A stretch of 64,000 nt of DNA from an uncultured Muribaculaceae bacterium (GTDB lineage: Bacteria > Bacteroidota > Bacteroidia > Bacteroidales > Muribaculaceae). The position numbers were made by a program, and so were the translations under genes. The notes under the pieces were generated by a model. The model was not told the origin of the DNA, did no database searches, and worked only from the letters and a program-made list of their open reading frames with translations. Location of the stretch: contig CAKUJD010000005.1 of the NCBI GenBank assembly GCA_934661195.1, positions 62,001 through 126,000 on the forward strand, written 5' to 3'. Each line of letters begins with the position of its first letter. Within the stretch, counting starts at the first letter, position 1. This document shows, piece after piece, positions 33,487 through 41,012 of the stretch.

Positions 33487-34127
33487 AGCTTATACTCCTT
33501 ATCCACTTTAATCATCACGTTGTTGCCCACCGAGGTCGATATCACCCCGGCGCCCTGGCTGTGTGCCTCGTCGGTCACCATCTGCGCCACTATGCGGTTG
33601 TTGGCTGCGTCGAGGTGGCTCACCGGCTCGTCGAGCAGTATGAAGTCGCACGGCTGGCACAGGGTGCGTATTATGGCCACGCGCTGCTGCTGCCCTATCG
33701 AGAGCCTTGCCACGGGGCTGTCTATTTTGTCGGGTATGCCCAGCTGCTCAAAGTAGTCCTCTATTTGCTTGCGGGTCTTTAAACCCGTGAGCCGGTTTTT
33801 CAGTTCCACGTTCTCAATGGCTGTGAGTTCGGGAAACAGCCGCAGCTCCTGCGGCAGGTAGGCTATGTGGCGGCAGCGCACGCCGCACCACTCGTCTATG
33901 CTCAGCTGGCGCACGTCGCGGCCGTCGAAGGTGATGGCGCCCGAATAGTCGGTGCGGTAGCCATACACATAGCTGCACATCGACGACTTGCCGGTGCCGC
34001 TTTCGGCCGATATCAAATACATCTTGCCGCGCTCAAAGGCCACCTGCCTGAGCCACACCTGCGAGTTGTCTTCCTCGCGGCCGGCAAACACGGCGGGCAG
34101 CGTGTTGTTTAACTCAATTCTTTGCAT
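33483..34127 (-). CDS. ABC transporter ATP-binding protein (partner of the FtsX-like permease)
   Basis: This 214-residue ATPase is short but complete. Walker A is SAESGTGKSS, with Ala in the place of the usual first Gly. The Q-loop is in AYLPQELRLFPELTAIENV, the signature is SIGQQQRVAI, and Walker B with catalytic Glu is FILLDEPVSHLD. The expected H-loop His after Walker B is not evident: the segment reads GVISTSVGNNVMIKVDKEY, so switch chemistry may be altered. Start at the ATG at 34127 (MQRIELNNTL); the frame extends ten codons upstream. A -7 box (TATTTTTG) lies ~28 bases upstream. Confidence 0.87.
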   Translation of the reverse strand: MQRIELNNTLPAVFAGREEDNSQVWLRQVAFERGKMYLISAESGTGKSSMCSYVYGYRTDYSGAITFDGRDVRQLSIDEWCGVRCRHIAYLPQELRLFPELTAIENVELKNRLTGLKTRKQIEDYFEQLGIPDKIDSPVARLSIGQQQRVAIIRTLCQPCDFILLDEPVSHLDAANNRIVAQMVTDEAHSQGAGVISTSVGNNVMIKVDKEYKL

Positions 34128-34226
34128 TGCAGTGATAAAGTCTGTTTCAAAAAGCAAAAATAGTGATTTGCGGCCAACGCAGCCCCATGTTTAACCAAAT
34201 TTATATGCCACACGCGCGCTGGGCCA

Positions 34227-35174
34227 TCAGTCGCTGCACATGTGGTTGGCATCGGTGGGCTCGCCCTTGTATGGCTCAATGTGTATGCTCGTTATCACGT
34301 TGCCTATGCGCTGCTCCAGCCGCTGCTCCACCAGCGAGGCAATCTTGTGGGCCTCGGTGACGGTGAGGTCGGGGTCTACCTTGATGTGCACGTCTATCAC
34401 ATGGGCGTTGCCATTGTGGCGGGTGCGCAGGTGGTGGTAGGCCTTCACCTGGCCGATGCTGCCTATCACATTGGCTATGCGCTCGTTTTCCTCGGCGGGC
34501 AGTGTGACCTCGAGCAGCTCTTTCACGGCAGGCACGGCAAGTTTCACGGCCACTATGAGTATGAACACGCTCACGGCCAGTTCGGCCAGCGGGTCGAGCA
34601 CTCGCCACTGCGCGCCCAGAAATATGGCGCCCGATATGCCCACAAGCGTGGCGATGCTCGACAGGGCGTCGCTGCGGTGGTGCCAGGCGTTGGCTATGAC
34701 GGCCGTGCTGCCTATGCGCTTGCCCACACGGTTGGTGTACTGGAACAGCAGCTCCTTGGTCACAATCGAGATCGCAGCCATTGCCAGGGCCAGGTATCCG
34801 GGCTTGTCGAGCATCTGCCCCTGGCAGGCTGATATCACGCTTTTGGCGCCGCTCCAGGCCAGGCCCACGCCCACCACGGCAAGTGCCTCGGCTATGAGAA
34901 ATGTGGCAAAGGTCTCAAACTTGCCGTGGCCGTAGCGGTATTCCTTGTCGACGCCGCGGGCCGAGACGCCCACAAACACTATCACCACTATGTCGGTGAG
35001 GAAATCGCTCAGCGAGTGCACGCCGTCGGCTATCATAGCACCGGAGTTGCCCAGCACGCCGGCAGCCACTTTCAGGGCCGACAGCAGTCCGTTGACGGCA
35101 AATCCCGTCAGTGTGCAGCGCTTGGCCGTGGCGGCGCGCTGCTCCAAATCCTTGTCAACGTTAGTTTGTGTCAT
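34227..35174 (-). CDS. Cation diffusion facilitator (CDF) metal transporter
   Basis: This 315-residue inner-membrane antiporter probably exports Zn2+, Fe2+ or Mn2+. CDF features are visible. MIADGVHSLSDFLTDIVVIV in helix 2 carries the HxxxD metal site, followed by YRYGHGKFETFATFLIA. WHHRSDALSSIATLVGI in helix 5 carries the second HxxxD site, and a cytoplasmic C-terminal domain has YHHLRTRHNGNAHVIDVHIKVD. Six membrane helices fit. On the minus strand a -7 box (TAAATTTG, 35183-35190) sits only ~9 bases before the start codon, so the mRNA may be nearly leaderless. Confidence 0.94.
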   Translation of the reverse strand: MTQTNVDKDLEQRAATAKRCTLTGFAVNGLLSALKVAAGVLGNSGAMIADGVHSLSDFLTDIVVIVFVGVSARGVDKEYRYGHGKFETFATFLIAEALAVVGVGLAWSGAKSVISACQGQMLDKPGYLALAMAAISIVTKELLFQYTNRVGKRIGSTAVIANAWHHRSDALSSIATLVGISGAIFLGAQWRVLDPLAELAVSVFILIVAVKLAVPAVKELLEVTLPAEENERIANVIGSIGQVKAYHHLRTRHNGNAHVIDVHIKVDPDLTVTEAHKIASLVEQRLEQRIGNVITSIHIEPYKGEPTDANHMCSD

Positions 35175-35387
35175 AATTGATGCAAATTTAGCAAATAAAT
35201 TTGGCGGTGTGGTGCAGTGTTGGCACTATTGCCGCGTTTAGTTGGTGAAAGGGCCCGAAAAGAGGGTCTTTTATCCGAGAAAAAGTTTTCATCGTTTCAA
35301 CGAAATTCATTGAGTATATGAATGGGATTATTTAGACTGGCCTTGAACCGAACCTGCTGGAAAACAACGGTTTTTTTACCAGCCAGC

Positions 35388-35433
35388 AAAAGCACCGCGC
35401 GCCTCGCACTCATTTGGCGGCAGCGGTGCTTTT
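35388..35433 (-). terminator. Hairpin downstream of the DUF4491 gene
   Basis: AAAAGCACCGC (35388-35398) pairs with GCGGTGCTTTT (35423-35433). It lies 35 bases past the DUF4491 stop in the minus direction. T-rich sequence is stronger on the plus side, so polarity is uncertain. The rest of the 35175-35467 spacer holds no gene that I can see. Confidence 0.5.
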
Positions 35434-35467
35434 TTCATTGCCTGCGGCTGCGCCAATGTGGCGCGCG

Positions 35468-35788
35468 CTATTCGTCCCACGGATAGCGGCGGCGCGGATT
35501 GCGCGGAAACCACCCCTTGTGCACGCGCTCTTGCTGCTCGCGCACTTCAATTATGCTCCAAAAGCACGAGAAGGCCGTAACGCCCAGCAGGCTCGACACC
35601 AGCACCGAATGCACCAGCGCCGAGGCGGCCAAAAATGCCACGCCGGCCACCAGAAACGCCTTCCAGCACCCCACGCCAAAGTGGTATTCGCCTTTCACCA
35701 CAAGTGGGTGGAAAAGCCCTATTATCAAGAATGTGCACAGTCCTATGGTGAGGCCCAGCAGATTGTTGCTTTCGAGAAAATCGATCAT
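35468..35788 (-). CDS. DUF4491-family small membrane protein
   Basis: This 106-residue inner-membrane protein has three hydrophobic segments: LLGLTIGLCTFLIIGLFHPLVV (~9-30), AFLVAGVAFLAASALVH and VLVSSLLGVTAFSCFWSIIEV. The motif FHPLVVKGEYHFG between the first two helices is the DUF4491 hallmark. The C-terminus is charged and cytoplasmic (QQERVHKGWFPRNPRRRYP). Function is unknown. The start at 35788 (MIDFLESNNLLG) gives the family-typical N-terminus; twelve more codons in frame upstream are AT-rich and unlikely to be translated. Confidence 0.87.
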   Translation of the reverse strand: MIDFLESNNLLGLTIGLCTFLIIGLFHPLVVKGEYHFGVGCWKAFLVAGVAFLAASALVHSVLVSSLLGVTAFSCFWSIIEVREQQERVHKGWFPRNPRRRYPWDE

Positions 35789-35821
35789 ATCCGTACGTTT
35801 TTTTAAAAAAAATTCAGGCTG

Positions 35822-35853
35822 CAAAGGTAGCGCAAAGTTGCCACCTGTGCAAT
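35822..35853 (-). promoter_or_regulatory. Promoter of the DUF4491 gene
   Basis: On the minus strand: ATTG (3 of 4 match to TTTG), 20 bases, TACCTTTG. The -7 box ends about 34 bases upstream of the start at 35788. Confidence 0.6.
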
Positions 35854-35862
35854 AATGAAATC

Positions 35863-35906
35863 AGTAGGCTCTGGCAGCGAAGCAATGCGCGCTGCCAGAG
35901 CCTACT
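35863..35906 (-). terminator. Terminator of the secreted phosphoesterase gene
   Basis: A perfect 17-bp stem (35863-35879 with 35890-35906) with a 10-base loop lies 26 bases past the stop of the gene at 35932. The T tract on the minus strand is weak (GATTTCATTATT). Confidence 0.7.
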
Positions 35907-35931
35907 GTGTGCCGCTATATGAAAATGTGAT

Positions 35932-37815
35932 TTAGAAGGCCACTTTGTAGCCGCGGCCTTCGATGCTCACCACATATATGCCTTTCGCGTTTACGCTAAA
36001 CTCGTTGCGGCCTTCGCTCAGCTTGAGCGGGCGGCTCATGCCGTTGAGGCTCACAAGCTGGGCCGTGCCGGCCTTGACCGCGTCGATCACCAGGGTGCTG
36101 CCGGCGGTGTGCACCGTGTAGCCGCCATTGTTGAGGTCGGTCACCACGTCGTCCACGCCCAGCGTCTGGCGCTGGTAGTTTTCCATGTCGAGGTTGAACG
36201 CTGCGGGGCGGTTGAGTGTCTTGATATATACGGTGCCAAACGAGTCGGTCACCTTCACCGTTACGGGCTGGTCGCTGGTGGCGCACTTGGCCCTGAACAT
36301 GTGGGTGTTCTTGCCTGTGGCAAAGTCGCTGGTGTAGCTCTTGGCCTGCTTGAAGCGCGGCACGTCGTAGCAAATCACGTGGTAGGGGTCTTCGCAGGTC
36401 ACGCGCTTGTAGCTGAGCGATGTCCCGTTTTCAATGAATTCAATCTTCCAGTCGCTGTCGTAGGCATACACGTTGGCCAGCACCACATTGTCGTCATAGG
36501 TCTTGTAGTCTTGGCGCGATGTGTTGGCGGCGAGCATGGCGCGCACGTCGGTATTTTCCTGATAGTAGGCGCGCACCTTGTTCATGTCGTAGAGGCGCAT
36601 CTGCGTGCCCACATTGTCGGTGCTCGACATGTATTTCCACTTGAAGTCCTTGCCGTCAATCTGCCACAGCGAGTAGCCGCCGGGCGAGCCGTCGGTGCAC
36701 ACGTCGCGGTTGGTGAGCTTGCCTGTCCACCACCACGATGCGCACACTGCGGCGATGTTGTGCTCCACAATGTTGGGGTAGGCTTCCGGGCGTGCCACCT
36801 GGTTGTAGTGGGTGTGTCCGCTCAGGAAGTGCACAGTCTTGTAGTCGGCCAGCAGGTCGCTGAGCTTTTTGGTGTGCTGCAGCTGCAGATTTTGCACTGT
36901 GCCGTAGTTGCTGGTGTTGAGTTTCCACGACGGAATGTGGAAGCTCACCACCACGGGGGTGTTCTTGTCCACCATGGCCAGGTCCTTCTTGAGCCAGTCG
37001 AACTGCTCAGAGGTGATCTCGGCCAGGTAGTTGCGCTCGCCCACCACGCCGTTGGGGTAGGAGGCGCCTGCCTTCTTGGTGTTCAGGTAGTAAATGTCGT
37101 CGAGCACCACAAAGTGCACCTGGCCCAGGTTGTAGCTGTAGTAGTTGGGGCTCACTATGCTGCGCCACGGCTTGGAGGAGTCGAAGTCGGTGGTGGTGCT
37201 TGCCGCCACGCTGGCGTCATTGTCGTGGTTGCCTATCACTGGGAACATTATAAATGGGTAGCCAGCCTCCTTCATGGTGGCCATGAAGCTGTTCAGGTTG
37301 TAATTTTTTTGCACCCAGTAAAGGTCCCAGGTGAGGTCGCCCAGTATGGTTGAGTACACGGGGTCCTGTGCCGACTCTTTCAGCTCCTTCATGCGCTTCA
37401 TGAAGCGCGACTTGAATTGTGCGTCGTCGTTGGTGCGGTTGGCCAGGTGGTAGTCGGCACTCACCACAAATGTGAATTTGTCGTTGTCCACTTTCTTCAG
37501 CGTGAAGTCGTGAGTCTCTTTCACGCTCTCGCTGGTGCTGGTCAGCGGTGCCCAGAATTCAGGCTTGAATCCGTCGGCCACAGTGGGCTCGTAGCCGCCG
37601 GGCAGTGTGTAGAACACATATCCGTTTTTCTTTGCCGAGGTGAAGCTGTAGGCGCCGTTGGCGTCGGTCTTAGTCACCACATAGCCGTCGCTCACGGCCA
37701 CACCTGCCACACCCTTGCCGTCGCAAGTGATGTGGCCGCTCACATTCTGCGCGGCGGCTGTGAGGCCGAGGCTGCCGAGTGCGAGCAATAAGGCGATTTT
37801 GTTGAAATATCTCAT
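35932..37815 (-). CDS. Secreted calcineurin-type metallophosphoesterase with C-terminal sorting-like tail
   Basis: This 627-residue exported protein has a signal peptide (MRYFNKIALLLALGSLGLTAA). An Ig/carboxypeptidase-regulatory-like domain (~25-110; SGHITCDGKGVAGVAVSDGY) comes next. The metallophosphoesterase core has its five metal motifs: SADYHL (~118), LGDLTWD, GNHDND (~195), VVSFHIP and SGHTHYN (~331). The following ~200 residues match the Bacteroidetes calcineurin-like C-terminal region. The last ~70 residues (ending NAKGIYVVSIEGRGYKVAF) are a beta-rich tail of the type IX sorting-domain type. Substrate is unknown. Single-gene transcript; a -7 box (TAATTTTG) lies upstream. Confidence 0.92.
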   Translation of the reverse strand: MRYFNKIALLLALGSLGLTAAAQNVSGHITCDGKGVAGVAVSDGYVVTKTDANGAYSFTSAKKNGYVFYTLPGGYEPTVADGFKPEFWAPLTSTSESVKETHDFTLKKVDNDKFTFVVSADYHLANRTNDDAQFKSRFMKRMKELKESAQDPVYSTILGDLTWDLYWVQKNYNLNSFMATMKEAGYPFIMFPVIGNHDNDASVAASTTTDFDSSKPWRSIVSPNYYSYNLGQVHFVVLDDIYYLNTKKAGASYPNGVVGERNYLAEITSEQFDWLKKDLAMVDKNTPVVVSFHIPSWKLNTSNYGTVQNLQLQHTKKLSDLLADYKTVHFLSGHTHYNQVARPEAYPNIVEHNIAAVCASWWWTGKLTNRDVCTDGSPGGYSLWQIDGKDFKWKYMSSTDNVGTQMRLYDMNKVRAYYQENTDVRAMLAANTSRQDYKTYDDNVVLANVYAYDSDWKIEFIENGTSLSYKRVTCEDPYHVICYDVPRFKQAKSYTSDFATGKNTHMFRAKCATSDQPVTVKVTDSFGTVYIKTLNRPAAFNLDMENYQRQTLGVDDVVTDLNNGGYTVHTAGSTLVIDAVKAGTAQLVSLNGMSRPLKLSEGRNEFSVNAKGIYVVSIEGRGYKVAF

Positions 37816-37956
37816 TCGCAGTTTTTTGTTATAGTGGTTTGGTCTTATAGTTTCGTTTGTATGACAAAATTAGTCTTAATTTTCCAAAAAATCCCCCTTG
37901 CAAGCCGAAAAATGCGAAAAAATGAGGACGTTGACGAAAAAAGTGACCTTGTTTTG

Positions 37957-37987
37957 TTTGGATTATTAAAAAATCGTCTTACCTTTG
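37957..37987 (+). promoter_or_regulatory. Promoter of tRNA-Asp
   Basis: TTTG, 19 bases, TACCTTTG: a consensus Bacteroidetes promoter. It ends 19 bases before the first base of the tRNA. Confidence 0.78.
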
Positions 37988-38006
37988 CAATCGCAAATCG
38001 GCAACT

Positions 38007-38083
38007 GGTGTGTTAGTTCAGCTGGTTAGAATACATGCCTGTCACGCATGGGGTCACGGGTTCGAGTCCCGTACACACCGCCA
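38007..38083 (+). tRNA. tRNA-Asp (GTC)
   Basis: A full cloverleaf can be drawn. The acceptor stem GGTGTGT pairs with ACACACC, the D-stem is GTTC/GAAT, and the anticodon stem CATGC/GCATG has loop CTGTCAC (anticodon GTC at 38041-38043). The T arm contains GGTTCGAGTCC. The discriminator is G and CCA is encoded at 38081-38083. Confidence 0.97.
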
Positions 38084-38086
38084 GCC

Positions 38087-38123
38087 AAAGCCCTGCGAGC
38101 TATGCTCGCGGGGCTTTTTTTTG
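38087..38123 (+). terminator. Terminator of tRNA-Asp
   Basis: AAAGCCC.GCGAGC pairs with GCTCGC.GGGCTTT (38087-38117), followed by a run of T. It begins 4 bases after the encoded CCA. Confidence 0.85.
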
Positions 38124-38253
38124 TTATTTCTCGCGGGCGCGTTCAGATTATTGCACAAAAAACGCTATTTTTGTGCTTGCAATAGTCCGCGGCGCCGAAG
38201 GCGGCTGGCGGCAGTGGCGATTTTGATGTTTTTTTTGACTCAGTTACTTAAGT

Positions 38254-39780
38254 ATGAAGATATTCATTACCAGTGCTATAAAGGAAATCGATGAGGCAAC
38301 CATAAATGCCGAAAACATATCCACGCTCGACCTCATGGAGCGCGCTGCCCAGGAGGTGAGCTGCGAAATAGTGTCGCGCTGGCGGCAGTCGCAGCGCATA
38401 GTGGTGTTTGCCGGCCCCGGCAACAACGGCGGCGACGCTTTGGCCGTGTCGCGCCTGCTGTATGAGCAGGGCTACCGCCCCGAGGTGTATCTGTTCAACA
38501 CCAAGGCGTCGCACCTGAGTGCGGCGTGCGCCACCAACCGCGACCGCCTGGTGGCACTTGGCGGTGTCAACTTCACCGAGGTTGTGCGCGACCTGAACTT
38601 GCCCAAACTCGGGCCGGGCGATGTGGTGCTCGACGGCTTGTTCGGCAGCGGCCTGCGCAGTCCGCTCAAGGGCGGCTACACGGCGCTGGTGCAGTATATA
38701 AACGACAGCAATGCCTGTGTGGTGTCGATCGATGTGCCATCGGGACTGTTTGGCGAGTGGAATATGGGCTCCGACCGGCGCAACATAGTGCGTGCCGATC
38801 TCACGCTGGCACTTCAGTTCCGGCGCCTGTCGTTCTTCTTTAAGGAAAACGCCGAGTTTGTGGGCGAGGTCAAGGTGCTCGACCTCGACATGGACGCCAA
38901 CGCCATAGCCGAAAAGCCCACCGACTACTATCTGATTGAGCGCAGCGATGTGCACGAGGTGCTGAAGCCGCTCAACCCCTACATCAACAAGTATGACAAC
39001 GGTACGGTGCTGATAGTGGCCGGCAGCTATGGCATGATGGGTGCGGCGGTGCTTGCTGCCCGCGGTGCCATGCGTGCAGGTGCGGGCCTTGTCACTGTGC
39101 ATGCCCCGCGCATAGGCTGCGTGCCGCTCCAGACGGCCGCCCCTGAGGCTTTGTTTGAGGCCGATGCCAGCGAATATTTCACCTCGCAAATCGATCTGCA
39201 CCACAAATTCTCGGTGGTTGCCCTCGGCCCCGGCATGAGCACCAGCCCCGAGACGGTTGATGCCGTCGACTCATTCCTCAAGACCTACCGCCAGCCGTGC
39301 GTGCTCGATGCCGACGCCCTGCGGTGCATCTACAAGCGCCCGGTGCTGCTGCGCAGCATCCCCAAGGGATCGGTGCTCACGCCTCACGCCGCCGAGTTTG
39401 ATGCCCTGTTTGGCCACCACGACACCGACGAGGAGCGCCTGAAGAAGGCCGTTGAGGTATCGAAACTCTACGAGGTGACCATAGTGCTCAAAGGCAAGTA
39501 TTCAATGACGGTGCGTCCCGACGGCAAAGTGTATATCAACAGCAGCGGCAATCCGGGCATGGCCACCGCCGGCAGCGGCGATGTGCTCACCGGCGTGATA
39601 GCCGCCTTCATGGCGCAGGGATACCCCACCGACTGGAGCGTGGTGCTGGGCGTGTATGTGCACGGCCTTGCAGGCGACTTGGCCGCCCGCAAGCATGGCC
39701 AGCACGGCCTCTTGGCTGGCGACATCGCCGAGGCCGTTGGCCCCGCCATTGCCGAAATCTTGCAGCAAAACAAGCGCTGA
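38254..39780 (+). CDS. nnr: Bifunctional NAD(P)H-hydrate epimerase / ADP-dependent NAD(P)H-hydrate dehydratase
   Basis: This 508-residue repair enzyme restores NADHX and NADPHX. The N-terminal YjeF epimerase domain (~1-215) contains VFAGPGNNGGDALAVSRLL and CVVSIDVPSGLFGE. The C-terminal ribokinase-like dehydratase domain (~225-505) contains VLIVAGSYGMMGAAVLAARG, ALGPGMS, VLDADAL, LTPHAAEFDALFG and NPGMATAGSGDVLTGVIAAF. The fused layout is common in bacteria. A -7 box (TATTTTTG, 38166-38173) lies ~80 bases upstream, so it has its own promoter after the tRNA terminator. The DUF4831 gene follows in the same direction. Confidence 0.96.
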   Translation: MKIFITSAIKEIDEATINAENISTLDLMERAAQEVSCEIVSRWRQSQRIVVFAGPGNNGGDALAVSRLLYEQGYRPEVYLFNTKASHLSAACATNRDRLVALGGVNFTEVVRDLNLPKLGPGDVVLDGLFGSGLRSPLKGGYTALVQYINDSNACVVSIDVPSGLFGEWNMGSDRRNIVRADLTLALQFRRLSFFFKENAEFVGEVKVLDLDMDANAIAEKPTDYYLIERSDVHEVLKPLNPYINKYDNGTVLIVAGSYGMMGAAVLAARGAMRAGAGLVTVHAPRIGCVPLQTAAPEALFEADASEYFTSQIDLHHKFSVVALGPGMSTSPETVDAVDSFLKTYRQPCVLDADALRCIYKRPVLLRSIPKGSVLTPHAAEFDALFGHHDTDEERLKKAVEVSKLYEVTIVLKGKYSMTVRPDGKVYINSSGNPGMATAGSGDVLTGVIAAFMAQGYPTDWSVVLGVYVHGLAGDLAARKHGQHGLLAGDIAEAVGPAIAEILQQNKR

Positions 39781-39835
39781 ACGCCCACGCCCGCCATTTG
39801 ATTTGAAAAGTAACACTCATATAACTATATCGATT

Positions 39836-40921
39836 ATGAACACAATCAATAAAGTCGCAATATCGGCCGCCGCCGCTCTCATAGCTTTCACCGCCGCGGC
39901 GCAGCGCACGCAGAAGTTCACTGCCGACCGCAACAATGAGTATGGACTCACCTATAAGCTGCCCTCCACACGGGTGCGCATACTCGCCACCGCCATCAAG
40001 ACGGTGCGCAAGGCCGGCCCCTACTGGCAGTATGCCAAGAAATACCTTGGCACATCGGATGTGATAACTGCCGACTCGCAGACGTGGGAGCTGACTGGCG
40101 CATCGATGACTACCTATGGCGTGCCCGACGACTCGCAGCAGTTTCTGATGCAGTTCAAGGGCGGCCAGGCCCCGTTTATAATGAAGACCACCGACGACTT
40201 GCTGCTGTCAATTAACAGCGAGAACACTGTGCCGCTCGAACCGTCGCTCGGCGCCACGGTGGGCCGCGAAACGGTGCTCGACGACAACAACTACCTCAGC
40301 TCGCTATCGGGCGACATCCTGGCCAGCGAGTCGCTGTCGAAGCGCGCCGAGCTGGCCGCGCAGCAAATCTACAAAATCAGGCAGAGCCGCTCCGACTATG
40401 CAACGGGTGAGGCCGACACCATGCCCGACGGCGCTGCGCTGAAACTTATAATGCAGCAGCTCGATGAGCAGGAGGCTGCGCTCACGGCCATGTTTGTGGG
40501 CACCACCTCAACGTCTACCGCCAGCCAGGCGTTTGTGTTCAATCCCGGCACCGAAGATGTGGACAATGCCGTGGCTTTCCGCGTGAGCGATGAAAACGGC
40601 CTTGTGGACAAGAGCGACCTAAGCGGCGAACCGGTGTACCTCACCATGCGCGTCACCGAGCGCGGCAAGCTGCCGGTCAACGAAAAAGGTGAGGCCAAGA
40701 AACTCCCTAAAGACGCTGTAGTATATCGCATTCCTGGCAAGGCGCAGTTTTCGCTGTCGTACAAGGGCAAGACGGTGGCCAAGTCGTCGTTCGACCTGGC
40801 TCAGCTGGGCATTGACTTCGGTCTCGACCCCGACCTGTTCAGCAACAAAAAGCAGCAGAGCTACATCAAGCTGTCACCCGCCACAGGCGCTGTGGTTGAG
40901 CTTGGCAACGTGGCCCGCTGA
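39836..40921 (+). CDS. Exported DUF4831-family protein
   Basis: This 361-residue protein has a signal peptide (MNTINKVAISAAAALIAFTAAAQ). The mature protein has NEYGLTYKLPSTRVRILATAIKTVRKAGPYWQYAKKYLG near its start (shown in shorter pieces: GLTYKLPSTRV, AGPYWQYAKKYLG). These match the DUF4831 family of Bacteroidetes, whose role is unknown. It is otherwise beta-rich with a helical segment at ~160-220 (AAQQIYKIRQSRSDYATGEA). The start at 39836 begins the signal peptide and lies 55 bases after nnr, so co-transcription is plausible. Confidence 0.85.
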   Translation: MNTINKVAISAAAALIAFTAAAQRTQKFTADRNNEYGLTYKLPSTRVRILATAIKTVRKAGPYWQYAKKYLGTSDVITADSQTWELTGASMTTYGVPDDSQQFLMQFKGGQAPFIMKTTDDLLLSINSENTVPLEPSLGATVGRETVLDDNNYLSSLSGDILASESLSKRAELAAQQIYKIRQSRSDYATGEADTMPDGAALKLIMQQLDEQEAALTAMFVGTTSTSTASQAFVFNPGTEDVDNAVAFRVSDENGLVDKSDLSGEPVYLTMRVTERGKLPVNEKGEAKKLPKDAVVYRIPGKAQFSLSYKGKTVAKSSFDLAQLGIDFGLDPDLFSNKKQQSYIKLSPATGAVVELGNVAR

Positions 40922-40945
40922 ACCAGTCCAAAAGACATAAAACAA

Positions 40946-40984
40946 GCCGCCCGGCGCACTTCACTATTGTGTGCGCTGGGCGGC
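40946..40984. terminator. Terminator between the convergent DUF4831 and LRR genes
   Basis: GCCGCCCGGCGCAC (40946-40959) pairs with GTGCGCTGGGCGGC (40971-40984), with one G-T pair. The minus side is followed by TTGTTTTATG, so it best fits the LRR gene; it may also end the plus-strand transcript. Confidence 0.7.
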
Positions 40985-41012
40985 GTTGCTTTGCTATGTG
41001 TGTGTTAGTTTG

